Program-made: the position numbers and the translations under genes
Shown here: positions 1 to 8,395 of the stretch, piece after piece
Layout: the number at the start of each line of letters is the position of its first letter
Numbering within the stretch: position 1 is the first letter of the stretch
Notes under the pieces: model-generated
The model's input: only the letters and a program-made list of their open reading frames with translations
The model's database searches: none
What the model was told of the DNA's origin: nothing
DNA from: CAYHVK01 sp964360255
GTDB lineage: Bacteria; Bdellovibrionota; Bdellovibrionia; Bdellovibrionales; UBA1609
Direction: 5' to 3'
Assembly (NCBI GenBank): GCA_964360255.1
Contig: CAYHVK010000012.1
Coordinates: 1 to 64,000, forward strand
Length of the DNA: 64,000 bases

Positions 1-345
1 AAACATATTGAAGAGTTTAAACCTGATTTTATTATTTCAATTCATACTCCACTCGGAGTGCTTGATTTTGATGGCCCTCGCATCGGCAATCCTGGCTTCA
101 AACCACTTCCTTGGGTGAGTCTCGGCAACTATCCTGGCAGCTTAGGTCGCTACATGTGGGCCAACAATAAAGTTCCGGTCCTGACTATTGAACTTAAGGG
201 CAATAGTGGCCTTAAGAAATTAGAAGAATTCGACAGCCTTCAAGACATCACTGGCACTATTGCTATTCAGGCCGACAAGATGCTGAAAAAAGAAGAAGCC
301 GCTGTGAAACCTAAAGAAGCTAAAAACAATGACAAAAAAGAATAA
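1..345 (+). CDS. M14-family murein peptide amidase/zinc carboxypeptidase, C-terminal part
   Basis: This gene enters the window already open, so only the last 114 residues are seen. They resemble the end of M14 zinc carboxypeptidases of the murein peptide amidase (MpaA) type, which trim the peptide side chain of peptidoglycan fragments. The segment IISIHTPLG is the His-containing strand, FDGPR and YPGSLGRY are the substrate loop, and VLTIELKG carries the expected catalytic Glu. The tail is rich in Lys and Glu. The stop lies inside cdd (17-base overlap), so the two are probably co-translated. The MpaA assignment rather than another M14 subfamily is inference, because the first zinc ligands are outside the window. 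Confidence 0.75.
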   Translation, partial: KHIEEFKPDFIISIHTPLGVLDFDGPRIGNPGFKPLPWVSLGNYPGSLGRYMWANNKVPVLTIELKGNSGLKKLEEFDSLQDITGTIAIQADKMLKKEEAAVKPKEAKNNDKKE

Positions 346-754
346 TCTCTCTGCTGATCTCGAAAAGAAAATGTTCGAGTCTGCTATGATTGTACAAAAA
401 AACTCCTACTCTCCTTACAGTCAATACAAAGTTGCGGCGAGCGTGCTTTTCAATTCTGGCAAAATTTTCGCTGGCATTAATGTTGAAAATGCTTCATATG
501 GCGCCACTAACTGTGCTGAACGCTCTGCTATCTTCGCAGCTGTATCCGCCGGCGAGAGAAAAATTGATGCCGTTCTTGTTTTAACTAACGAGAAAGTGCC
601 TTGGGCGCCCTGCGGTCTTTGCCGTCAGGTGATTGCTGAGTTTGCGAACCCAAATGCAATTATTTTATTGGCGAACCAAAAAGGCATTCAGAAGAAACTG
701 CTTTTCAGCGATGTCTTCCCCAATTCTTTTGATAAAAAAGATCTTAAACTATAG
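329..754 (+). CDS. cdd: Cytidine deaminase
   Basis: The product hydrolyses cytidine and deoxycytidine to the uridine forms in pyrimidine salvage. It is 141 residues long, the usual size of the homotetrameric Cdd type. The zinc site is visible: C62 and the proton-shuttling E64 in NCAERSA, then C95 and C98 in PCGLCRQV. The N-terminal SPYSQYKVAA stretch is the typical substrate segment. The ATG overlaps the preceding peptidase gene by 17 bases, so the pair likely forms one transcript. It converges on apt with only 7 bases between the stops and no visible terminator hairpin. Confidence 0.95.
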   Translation: MTKKNNLSADLEKKMFESAMIVQKNSYSPYSQYKVAASVLFNSGKIFAGINVENASYGATNCAERSAIFAAVSAGERKIDAVLVLTNEKVPWAPCGLCRQVIAEFANPNAIILLANQKGIQKKLLFSDVFPNSFDKKDLKL

Positions 755-761
755 TAAAAAC

Positions 762-1277
762 TCAAACTTTGATAAGACTGGCTGTCGGCGCCTGAAGTTT
801 CATCACACCTTTTAGAAATTCAATTTCCATTAAAAATACATGGCCTAAAACCTGAGTGCCGATTTCAGCGCATAAAGCCTCAACAGCATGGGCTGTACCG
901 CCTGTCGCTAAGACATCATCGATAATCGTCACACGATCACCCGGTTTCAATGCGTCTTTATGAATCTCTAAAGTATCTGTGCCGTACTCGAGAGCATAAG
1001 TTTTTTTGAATGTTTCACGCGGCAATTTACCTGGCTTACGAACTATGACCATTCCCGCATCAATATGTTGAGCCAGCGCCGCTCCTAAAATAAAGCCGCG
1101 GCTTTCAATCGCAACAAGCTTTGTCGTCTGTGGGTGGACTTTTTCAGCCATAAGTTTAATCATGGCGCGAAATGCTTCTGAGTTCTCTAATACAGGAGTG
1201 ATATCTTTAAAAGTAATTCCAGCTTTCGGAAAGTCAGGAACATTCTTAATCAAGCGATTGATCTGATCAATTGTCAC
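762..1277 (-). CDS. apt: Adenine phosphoribosyltransferase
   Basis: The enzyme salvages adenine by joining it to PRPP, giving AMP. At 171 residues it has normal length. The PRPP-binding signature IIDDVLATGGTAHA is intact in the second half, and ESRGFILGAALA matches the base-binding loop of bacterial APRT. The first codons overlap the end of the upstream lipoprotein gene by 11 bases, making apt the last gene of the run from the YfgM-like gene through bamB. Together with cdd on the other strand it forms a small nucleotide-salvage pair. Confidence 0.95.
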   Translation of the reverse strand: MTIDQINRLIKNVPDFPKAGITFKDITPVLENSEAFRAMIKLMAEKVHPQTTKLVAIESRGFILGAALAQHIDAGMVIVRKPGKLPRETFKKTYALEYGTDTLEIHKDALKPGDRVTIIDDVLATGGTAHAVEALCAEIGTQVLGHVFLMEIEFLKGVMKLQAPTASLIKV

Positions 1278-1602
1278 TTTTCAGCTCCTTGAAACCCGCT
1301 CCTTCAGCTTTCACTAAATCTGTGGCTAGAATTTCATAAACGTTAATTTTACCAGTCGGGCCACCACAAACCATGGCGTACATTTTTCCGTCACTTTTTT
1401 TAACTTGAGAAATAACTTTGAGACCTTTGAGTTCTTCAGCCATAGTTTCTAAAGAAACCGGAGCCCCCATTGCACACTGTTTACTGCCATCTGATTTATA
1501 AACAAAAACTGTAGCGGGCTGGTTGCCTTTGCGAGCCCGACAATGGCCTGTCGCACATCCGACAAGACCTAATGCTATTAGCGCGAGTAAAAAGAATTTC
1601 AT
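1267..1602 (-). CDS. Small lipoprotein of unknown function
   Basis: This 111-residue protein starts with a lipoprotein signal; the lipobox LVGC puts the acylated Cys near residue 16. I chose the ATG at 1602 because it overlaps the bamB stop as ATGA, the arrangement of translational coupling, and because the signal peptide begins there; an in-frame TTG at 1617 is less likely. The mature part has three more Cys and a conserved-looking MVCGGPTGKINVYEI segment. I do not recognise a family. Its position directly behind bamB suggests an envelope role, but nothing in the sequence proves a link to the BAM complex. Confidence 0.8.
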   Translation of the reverse strand: MKFFLLALIALGLVGCATGHCRARKGNQPATVFVYKSDGSKQCAMGAPVSLETMAEELKGLKVISQVKKSDGKMYAMVCGGPTGKINVYEILATDLVKAEGAGFKELKSDN

Positions 1603-2747
1603 TTTTCCCACTCCCAAACTTCAACAGGACGATTCCACCCTAAGCGTAAAGCAAATAAGTTGGCATCCACTGAGGTGAAATAAGCTAAATTGTTTTTGAC
1701 ATCAATAACTGGTGGCGCCGCCACTCCACGACCAGTGGCGTAGGTCGCCACCTCTTTACCAGAAGTCGCCTCAACGGCTTTAATTAAGCCAGTCCACTCA
1801 CCGTAAATAATAAGCCCACGAAAGAAAGCTGGCTGAGTGGCAATACTCTTCTCAACAGTTTTCTTCCAGCGCAATTGGCCTGAAGCTTTATCAAGGGCCA
1901 CCACCGAACCCATTGAGCTGGCGTAGAAAATAGAATCGCCTTCAAGTGTTACCGGCGAGTAACCACCCTCTTCATAACTCCAAATAGTTCGACCATCTGA
2001 AATCCCTAAGCAATAAAGCTGACCATCATAACTTGAAACATAAAGCTTATCCCCATCAATAACCGCTTTAGAGTCGACATCCTTAAAGCGAATCGCCGTA
2101 CCCAATTGCTTTTCCCAAACAACTGAGCCACGAGTTTTGTCGATGGCCACAAAAGCTCCGTCAGAAAAACCAATAAGAAGGTTGTTGCCGCTAATAACAG
2201 GCTCTGCCGCGCCACGGACATTGAGAGATGTCGTTTCAGGACGATTGTAAATCCAAACCTGTTCACCATTTGAAGCGCGAAGAGCATAAAAAGCACTATT
2301 ACCAGTTAAGAAATAAACCATTCCATTTTCAACAATTGGACGGCCTAAGCCTTCTGCTTTAAGAGGGAATGTCCACTCCACCGAACCTGTAAGCGCATTT
2401 AAAGCATAAAAGAAACCATCGTTAGCACCGAAGAAAATTCGATCGCCAGCTATTGCCGCGCCAATTTCAACGCCGCCTTTGATTTTACGCTCCCACTGAA
2501 GTGATCCTGTGGTTCGGTTGTAAGCTCGAATACCGTCAATGGCATTGCCTTGAATAATAAAATTCTTATGTAACAGAGAGGGCATGCGGTGATCGATACG
2601 ATAACCTAAATGATTTTCACTGAGGGTGTGGCGAGCCCAAGCGCGGGTGAAATGAAACTCACGTTTCACGGCTTGCTTTTCAGATAGTGATGAACATCCC
2701 ACTGACAGAATTGAGAATAGAATCAGTAGAGCTGTTTTTAATTTCAC
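1599..2747 (-). CDS. bamB: Outer membrane protein assembly factor BamB (beta-propeller lipoprotein)
   Basis: BamB is the lipid-anchored propeller subunit of the machine that inserts beta-barrel proteins into the outer membrane. The lipobox LSVGC is followed by PQQ-type propeller repeats, seen as recurring motifs such as GAAIAGDRIFFGANDGFFYA, LNALTGSVEW and LDKASGQLRWKK. Length is 382 residues, normal for the family. It overlaps the upstream YfgM-like gene by four bases and the downstream lipoprotein gene by four, so all three are coupled. The yfgM-bamB order is the same as in gamma-proteobacteria, which supports the assignment. A different PQQ-repeat lipoprotein is the only real alternative. 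Confidence 0.88.
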   Translation of the reverse strand: MKLKTALLILFSILSVGCSSLSEKQAVKREFHFTRAWARHTLSENHLGYRIDHRMPSLLHKNFIIQGNAIDGIRAYNRTTGSLQWERKIKGGVEIGAAIAGDRIFFGANDGFFYALNALTGSVEWTFPLKAEGLGRPIVENGMVYFLTGNSAFYALRASNGEQVWIYNRPETTSLNVRGAAEPVISGNNLLIGFSDGAFVAIDKTRGSVVWEKQLGTAIRFKDVDSKAVIDGDKLYVSSYDGQLYCLGISDGRTIWSYEEGGYSPVTLEGDSIFYASSMGSVVALDKASGQLRWKKTVEKSIATQPAFFRGLIIYGEWTGLIKAVEATSGKEVATYATGRGVAAPPVIDVKNNLAYFTSVDANLFALRLGWNRPVEVWEWEK

Positions 2748-3502
2748 TTCACGACACCTTTTTTGACATTGATGAGGCGCTCGAAAGACTCGGCAGATTT
2801 TCCAGAAACTGAATCAGGGAAATCTGTTTTTGCCTGCCTGAAGGCCGCCTTCGCTTTGTCGTATTCTTTCATGCTCATTAAACAAACGCCTTTACGCAAA
2901 ATCATCTGAGCGTGAATGTGCTTCTGAGCTTCACTATCGATAATGTCGTCGTAAACATCAACGGCTTTCGGGCACTCATTGGCATTGCTGTAAGCTAAAG
3001 CCAGTTGGCTATTAAGCAGACCGTAAAATAAATCTTTCTTATTCACATGAGGCGCCACTTTCTCTAGGAGCTGAGCTGCCTGGGACGGGTCTTTATACTC
3101 AAGATATAAATCTGAAGCCGTCATGGCGGCCATGTAAGAAGCTTTTGAACCTTTGTTCTGATCGATAAAAGAAACCAGACGAGTTAAGGGCTCACCTAAA
3201 TCCTTTTGTAAAGTCTCAGGATTTCTAACTGGCGCCGCCGTTTCAGTTTTTTTTGCTGCTTTGTTTTTAGAAGCTTCTTGTTTCTGTTTATTTTCAACCT
3301 CAAAGAGAGCTTGTTGCTTTTTCTCTAAGTCCGCTTCGATTTCGAAGAGTGTTTCTTGAGCTTTATTTTCTCTGGCGCTGCTGTAAGCTTGGTATCCGGC
3401 TAACACACCACCAATAACAAGCACTCCAATAAATAAAGCGACAACAAGTTTCGCATTGTCCACCAACCATGTTTCAATTTTATCAGCTGTAGTCATTTCC
3501 AC
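2744..3502 (-). CDS. YfgM-like TPR membrane protein
   Basis: This 252-residue protein has one membrane segment near residues 18-38 (LVVALFIGVLVIGGVLAGY), then a Lys/Gln/Glu-rich linker and a TPR-like C-terminal region. That is the layout of YfgM, a periplasmic helper of the SecYEG translocon in other proteobacteria. The linker at about residues 50-95 is longer and more charged than usual. The gene sits immediately upstream of bamB with a four-base overlap, the classical yfgM-bamB arrangement. Function is inferred from family resemblance and position; the TPR repeats are degenerate by eye. Confidence 0.75.
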   Translation of the reverse strand: MEMTTADKIETWLVDNAKLVVALFIGVLVIGGVLAGYQAYSSARENKAQETLFEIEADLEKKQQALFEVENKQKQEASKNKAAKKTETAAPVRNPETLQKDLGEPLTRLVSFIDQNKGSKASYMAAMTASDLYLEYKDPSQAAQLLEKVAPHVNKKDLFYGLLNSQLALAYSNANECPKAVDVYDDIIDSEAQKHIHAQMILRKGVCLMSMKEYDKAKAAFRQAKTDFPDSVSGKSAESFERLINVKKGVVK

Positions 3503-3520
3503 AAAAGCTCCAATCTTCGA

Positions 3521-4648
3521 CTAGCGTCGCAAAGTCATTTCTTTTAAAGTTGAGAACGGACGAGCGGTTCGACCTTGATGATGCTGACGAAGCTCGCCCA
3601 TTTCTTTAATACGCTTTTCAGCCACGAGCTGAGCCGCTGTATGCGTCCCAATGTTCTGCTCTTTAGCCATTTTAAACACGTTCATCACATTATCGTAAAC
3701 CCGTTTTGTCTTCTCAAACGCTCTTTCTGAAGAATAACCCTCAAGCTCAACGAATACATTCATCAAACCGCCAGCGTTCGCCACAAAATCTGGAGCGTAC
3801 AAAATTCCAAGCTCACGAAGGTTATCGCCGTGACGCGTTTCAGCGAGTTGGTTGTTAGCTGCACCAGCTACGATTTTACATTTCAAATTTGGAAGAGTTT
3901 GATCATTGATAACTGCACCAAGCGCACACGGAGCAAAAATATCACATTCACTTGTTACAATTGCATCCGGATCAAGAACAGTGAGTCCGCCATGCTTTTT
4001 GCTCACCATTGTTACACGCTCTTTATCAATATCAGCGATTGAAACTTTTGCGCCATCTTGAACTAAGAAATCCACAAGATGTGAACCGACGTTGCCTAAA
4101 CCTTGAACCGCGATTCTTAAACCTGAAAGATTATCTAGGTCGAATTTTTCTTTTACAGAGGCGCGAATCGCCATAAGTGTCCCGTGAGCCGTGTATGGAC
4201 TTGGGTCACCAGATCCGCCAAATGAAGACGGGATACCAGTTACAAACGGAGTTTCCATAAAAACATATTCCATGTCTTTAACCGAAGTTCCTACATCTTC
4301 AGCCGTAATATACTGACCTCCGAGTGCGTTCACAAACGCTCCGAACGCGCGAAAGAGAGCTTCGTTTTTATCTTTTTTCGGGTCACCGATAATAACGGCT
4401 TTACCGCCACCAAGATTTAAACCCGCTACTGATGCTTTATAAGTCATGCCTTTTGAAAGCCTGAGAACATCGATAAGTGCTTCTTCTTCGTTTTTGTAAT
4501 TCCACATTCGAGTGCCGCCAAGAGATGGGCCCAGCGTTGTATTATGAATGGCTATGATGGCTTTTAAACCAAGGTCTTTGTTGCGACAGTAAACAACTTG
4601 TTCGTGCGAATCGCCGTGTTTTTCAATGAGTTCAAATGGTAGTGCCAT
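3521..4648 (-). CDS. Leucine-type Glu/Leu/Phe/Val dehydrogenase
   Basis: The enzyme oxidatively deaminates branched-chain amino acids to 2-keto acids with NAD. The 375-residue protein shows the family's GLNLGGGKAVI motif with the catalytic Lys, the substrate segment around LGPSLGGTRMW and TYKASVAG, and the Rossmann motif VQGLGNVG. These features fit leucine dehydrogenase better than glutamate dehydrogenase. I use the ATG at 4648 because GGAGG lies just upstream; an in-frame ATG at 4666 lacks a ribosome site. It has its own promoter at 4685-4712. Degradation of amino acids taken from protein would suit a predator, but that is inference. Confidence 0.88.
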   Translation of the reverse strand: MALPFELIEKHGDSHEQVVYCRNKDLGLKAIIAIHNTTLGPSLGGTRMWNYKNEEEALIDVLRLSKGMTYKASVAGLNLGGGKAVIIGDPKKDKNEALFRAFGAFVNALGGQYITAEDVGTSVKDMEYVFMETPFVTGIPSSFGGSGDPSPYTAHGTLMAIRASVKEKFDLDNLSGLRIAVQGLGNVGSHLVDFLVQDGAKVSIADIDKERVTMVSKKHGGLTVLDPDAIVTSECDIFAPCALGAVINDQTLPNLKCKIVAGAANNQLAETRHGDNLRELGILYAPDFVANAGGLMNVFVELEGYSSERAFEKTKRVYDNVMNVFKMAKEQNIGTHTAAQLVAEKRIKEMGELRQHHQGRTARPFSTLKEMTLRR

Positions 4649-4684
4649 TTCGCCTCCGTAATGCATTGTTGCTTAAGAGGCGTC

Positions 4685-4712
4685 ATTCTAATTTAGGAGC
4701 TTTTAGGGTCAA
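4685..4712 (-). promoter_or_regulatory. Sigma70-type promoter of the amino-acid dehydrogenase
   Basis: On the minus strand TTGACC (-35) and TAGAAT (-10) are separated by 16 bases. Each hexamer matches the consensus at five of six positions. The expected transcript would start about 30 bases before the GGAGG ribosome site of the dehydrogenase gene. It lies just after the terminator-like hairpin of the upstream lipoprotein gene. Confidence 0.6.
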
Positions 4713-4714
4713 CT

Positions 4715-4743
4715 AAAACCGCGAGCGGCATGAACCGCTGCGG
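4715..4743 (-). terminator. Terminator-like hairpin after the glycine-rich lipoprotein gene
   Basis: Read on the minus strand, CCGC-A-GCGG arms of nine pairs with one bulged base enclose a six-base loop (TTCATG) and are followed by TTTTAG. It sits about 20 bases past the stop of the large lipoprotein gene and just before the next promoter, where a factor-independent terminator would be expected. The T run is short. Confidence 0.5.
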
Positions 4744-4763
4744 CGACAATTATCTTGAATCGA

Positions 4764-7655
4764 CTAGAAGTCACACATAGGATGCAAGTTCATATTATCT
4801 ATGAGGCCTGCCTGACCAGCTTGCGCGTAAGAAGTACCTGCACCTGTACCTTTCGCTCCGCCCTGAATTGTATTGGCACTTGCTGTGGCTGTTTGACTCG
4901 TAAAGAAAAGTGGAATGCCACCAAAGACGGACTGCGCATTAGTTAGGCCAGAACAAGTGCGAACTTTAATTAAACCACCGCCACCGCCACCGCCACCAAA
5001 CGAAGAAGCAGAATCACCACCAGCGCCTGCTAAGGCCTTAAGGGTCAAAGAATAGTCGTTGACCCCTGGGTCTCCCAAATTAACTTTTAATGAAAAGAGA
5101 TTCACAGATCCCCCGCCGCCACCGCCGCCTGTGGCATTACTCCCATTTGGTGAATCTGTAGCTGATGCTGAGATAATGTTATTTCCATTCGCTGCGATAT
5201 TAATTTGCCGTGCAGCAACAAGAACTGTGCCTCCACCACGGCCACCATCGTATTCAGTTCCACCGCCGCCGCCTGAGCCCATGCGAAGCGATACTTGCTG
5301 TCCCATATTCGAGTAAAATAAACTACCACCCGAATTGCTAATAACCGCGGCAGAGCCCTCACTGTGACCACCCCATCCGTGCGCACCAAGTCCACCAGCA
5401 CCAGAGCGAGTCCCAGATATAGCACCCAACCCCCCGCCTGAATTTGGATTCGAGAGGGGATCTAAACCACCAAGTGAAGAGCCATTATAGGCATTTGTGC
5501 CCAAGTTACCGCCCTGATAGCCCGCATTATCAGCTGAAATATAATTAGCAGTATCTGAAAAAGTCAGTGCACCATTCACTCGAAGTGCAATAATACCGCC
5601 ACCGTCGTTAGCCCAAGTGAATTGTTTTGCTGTAATACTGCCTGACGCACCAAAATCTAAATTACCAAAATGCGGTACGCGAACAATTTGAGCATAACAA
5701 AACCCTGCCGTGCTAGGGCCGTAGCCTAAGTTAGCTGGAGTGGCAAAACTCATACTTTTAAGAAGCCTTGACCCTTTCGGTACGACTTTTACATTGGATG
5801 TATCAACCACGGCAATAACACGACCGAATTCAAATTCTCCAGCACCAATTGCAGAATCTCCTGGAGCTTGCCCACACGAAGTAGCGCCATTATTCCCCAT
5901 GACTGCGATTAGAACTTCGTCACCTAGAGATAACCCCATAGTTGTTAAATGTGTAACTTGATAGGCTCCGGTACCAGCATCCAAAGAAACGGCTGATATG
6001 CGTGAACTGCTACCAAAAATTGGGCTCGCATCAAACTGCGTGGCCGCCGAAACAGTAGTGGTAGAACTTAATGGTACTCGACCAAATGAAATCTGCTCTG
6101 ACCAATCATAACAAGAACCAATACAGCTTGTGCGCGCATAAGTCTTAAAATAAGTCGTGACGCCATTATTCAAATTATAAGGACAAATAGCAAAACTATG
6201 ACTCCAGGGATTCGTAAAACTTACTCCCGCCGGAGTCACCGTATACGAAGCTGTAATTGGATTCGTCGTATCAGTCACATCACTGGCATAAGGCACATAG
6301 CCTTGGGCGACGAGATCTGCAAAACAACCTGGCTTTTCATTCAAATCATTATTTTTGCTATCATTACTATAACCACCCGCATACACCTTATGAAATACAG
6401 TAGCTCCACTTATAAAGGCGGGATTCAGCGGCATGTAATTCCACTCAAGGTTTATGGCTCCTGCATTAAAAACAGATTTTAAATAGGCTCCTTCAAAGTT
6501 ATCTTCTGGATTAGTGATTCTAAAAACACCGCTAAAGCCAAACATATCACTTTTATTATTGCGAATACGATCAGGATAGAATGTCACGAGTTCAGCAGCG
6601 CCCGCATTCGCATCAGACTCAGCCGCGACTCTCCCTAAGTTTGTTGCTGTAGGTGTCGTGTAACTGTAGGCGAGCGGTGCCAAGCCTTCATAGTCAGTCG
6701 ACAGACCCTCAATTGTGAATTCAATAGCCGAGGATAAATTAGCACCATGACTACCATTAATAACAGTGGTTGAAGCGGGTTCCCAATAGCCTGCAGCAAA
6801 CCAACCGCCCGGGTCAGCTCGAAGCTCATATCCGACTGAGCGGTATTCGCGACGAAAATGAGGAGCTAGAGAAAGTTTTTGAATTACAGAATCTGCATCT
6901 GCCGCTGTGAACATAGGCGAACTTGATGTCACATCCGCCCAAAGAACAGACTCTACACCCGTGAACTGATCTTTCAGTTTAAATGTAAATTTCGGAAAGC
7001 CGTTAGCATCTGGCTCCAGCGCAAAAGCGCTGAACCAACCATCAATCATCTCGCTGCGCTCAACCGCCATTTCAGGTTTGCCGACGGGCGGCTGAAAGTA
7101 AGTGATCAAACCACCCGTCGGACCTGATGACGGGGCCGAGCCAGTAATATAACGACCACCAAAGCGGATTTGCTTTCCGCTAGCAGTACCAAAAGTTGAG
7201 GCCGTAATATTGGCACTAATGGTTCCGCTAACAGCTGAATTGACGACCGTATCACCATAAGAAAAACGCAAGGCTCCCGTTGAGGCAGTTTCAAAACCAC
7301 CCAAATACTGCACCATCATTATCTGCGATACAGGAATCCTATGACCTGGAATTAAAAGCGTAACCGTTCCCCCTGGAGGCGTTTTCGGAAAATCTCTTCC
7401 ACTTTCAAATGAAAGTGAAACTGGTGAAGAAGTTGCAGTTTCTCGCAAATTCAAGATTATAAACTGCAACTCTTCATCGCCTGATAAAGCTCCAACTTTA
7501 CTCAGTGAACTGCTCGCCCCTGAAGTCGGCACACCAATTTGTAATTCGAGTTTTTCAGGTACGCTTCGCGAGCAGGCACCCAGAGCCCAAGCTGTAAAAA
7601 ATAAAATTGTAAGTTTTAAAAGAGAAAAAAATCGTAGATTACGATTCAGCTTCAT
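4764..7655 (-). CDS. Large glycine-rich lipoprotein, unknown function
   Basis: A 963-residue protein begins with a signal peptide and the lipobox ALGAC, so it is lipid-anchored in the envelope and probably surface-exposed. The middle is rich in Ser, Thr, Asn and Gly with many short beta-like stretches and a few Cys. The last 300 residues carry repeated poly-glycine runs of up to eight Gly separated by NGSN- and ISAS-type segments, as in glycine-rich adhesin-like or secreted proteins. I chose ATG 7655 because GGTGGG lies upstream; an ATG at 7670 is also in frame. The poly-Gly DNA is built from CCACCG repeats. I do not recognise a catalytic domain. Confidence 0.82.
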   Translation of the reverse strand: MKLNRNLRFFSLLKLTILFFTAWALGACSRSVPEKLELQIGVPTSGASSSLSKVGALSGDEELQFIILNLRETATSSPVSLSFESGRDFPKTPPGGTVTLLIPGHRIPVSQIMMVQYLGGFETASTGALRFSYGDTVVNSAVSGTISANITASTFGTASGKQIRFGGRYITGSAPSSGPTGGLITYFQPPVGKPEMAVERSEMIDGWFSAFALEPDANGFPKFTFKLKDQFTGVESVLWADVTSSSPMFTAADADSVIQKLSLAPHFRREYRSVGYELRADPGGWFAAGYWEPASTTVINGSHGANLSSAIEFTIEGLSTDYEGLAPLAYSYTTPTATNLGRVAAESDANAGAAELVTFYPDRIRNNKSDMFGFSGVFRITNPEDNFEGAYLKSVFNAGAINLEWNYMPLNPAFISGATVFHKVYAGGYSNDSKNNDLNEKPGCFADLVAQGYVPYASDVTDTTNPITASYTVTPAGVSFTNPWSHSFAICPYNLNNGVTTYFKTYARTSCIGSCYDWSEQISFGRVPLSSTTTVSAATQFDASPIFGSSSRISAVSLDAGTGAYQVTHLTTMGLSLGDEVLIAVMGNNGATSCGQAPGDSAIGAGEFEFGRVIAVVDTSNVKVVPKGSRLLKSMSFATPANLGYGPSTAGFCYAQIVRVPHFGNLDFGASGSITAKQFTWANDGGGIIALRVNGALTFSDTANYISADNAGYQGGNLGTNAYNGSSLGGLDPLSNPNSGGGLGAISGTRSGAGGLGAHGWGGHSEGSAAVISNSGGSLFYSNMGQQVSLRMGSGGGGGTEYDGGRGGGTVLVAARQINIAANGNNIISASATDSPNGSNATGGGGGGGSVNLFSLKVNLGDPGVNDYSLTLKALAGAGGDSASSFGGGGGGGGLIKVRTCSGLTNAQSVFGGIPLFFTSQTATASANTIQGGAKGTGAGTSYAQAGQAGLIDNMNLHPMCDF
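4975..4997. repeat. CCACCG hexamer repeat coding for poly-glycine
   Basis: Three full CCACCG units and a partial fourth encode a run of eight glycines near the C-terminus of the large lipoprotein. Similar shorter CCGCC-type tracts occur near 5109 and 5263. Because the unit is six bases, slippage would change linker length without breaking the frame. Confidence 0.7.
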
Positions 7656-7739
7656 AAACGTCCCACCCATGTTTTACTAAATAACTATAAGTATTTATCG
7701 GATTTTTAAGGATGTGACTCGAGATCTAAATTGATCGTA

Positions 7740-8285
7740 TCAAAATGAGAAATAGCGATTCACTATGAGATAAAAAAGAATAAAACTATTTAAAATTAGA
7801 AAAAGCTTCCATCCAGCCTGAAGGGCTTCGCTTTTTTTCAGTTTTTCTGCGAGCTGATTTTTTTCGATCTCCCAGAGAGCCATTTTCTCAGCCACACCAG
7901 AAACAGCCTCATTGAGTGCGCTTGAATCGATCTGGGACTGAGGTGCCAACGCTGCTGCTGGCACTGATGCTCCTGAAGATTTCTCTATAAAATCAAATTG
8001 AGTTAACTCCGATTTAAAAACCGAACGGATATCACGCGCCTCAAGATACCAGTCTAAAGCCTGGTAAATATGAGCGGGAGCATCTTCGCCAGGCTTAATC
8101 CAACGACTCCATGCCGATGCATCCACTAATAAAAGCTCGCCCATTTGTTTCTGACTGAATCCTAATTCCCGGCGAATATCCTCTAGACTTCCATGTTTTT
8201 TACGGAGAACTTCAAGCTGCGCCTCTTGCCGAATGCGTTGCTGAGTCTTAGGTCTGCTGAGATTTTCATTTTCAATTTCTTGCAT
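7740..8285 (-). CDS. Membrane-anchored helix-turn-helix protein
   Basis: The 181-residue product has an XRE/Cro-like helix-turn-helix at about residues 25-70, with LEDIRRELGFSQKQMGELL followed by a SAWSRW recognition-helix segment. A linker and short coiled-coil stretch follow, and the last 20 residues (LFLILNSFILFYLIV) form one membrane helix. It would therefore hold a DNA-binding domain at the inner face of the membrane. ATG 8285 was preferred over an in-frame GTG at 8309, as AGGA lies upstream. It is transcribed away from the cytochrome gene across a short shared control region. Its targets are unknown; regulation of the cytochrome gene is a guess from position. Confidence 0.75.
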   Translation of the reverse strand: MQEIENENLSRPKTQQRIRQEAQLEVLRKKHGSLEDIRRELGFSQKQMGELLLVDASAWSRWIKPGEDAPAHIYQALDWYLEARDIRSVFKSELTQFDFIEKSSGASVPAAALAPQSQIDSSALNEAVSGVAEKMALWEIEKNQLAEKLKKSEALQAGWKLFLILNSFILFYLIVNRYFSF

Positions 8286-8346
8286 GGTTATAAATATCCT
8301 GCAGCTCACACTTGCACTTTACAACTTTAAATAAATATCCAATTGC

Positions 8347-8371
8347 ATTTCACGACCAACGGTTGTGAAAT
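8347..8371. promoter_or_regulatory. Inverted repeat in the divergent HTH/cytochrome control region
   Basis: ATTTCAC and GTGAAAT form seven-base arms around an 11-base spacer, inside which CAAC-G-GTTG is a second small palindrome. The site lies between the starts of the two divergent genes, 25 bases before the cytochrome ATG. It looks like an operator; which protein binds it cannot be read from sequence. Confidence 0.45.
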
Positions 8372-8395
8372 ACCAAAATAAGGAATTCGCCACCC

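Noticed and set aside
5059..5316. Plus-strand open frame rich in proline opposite the glycine-rich lipoprotein gene
   Set aside because: It is the antisense of the poly-glycine repeats; no ribosome site or family match, and the minus-strand frame has a lipobox and ribosome site.
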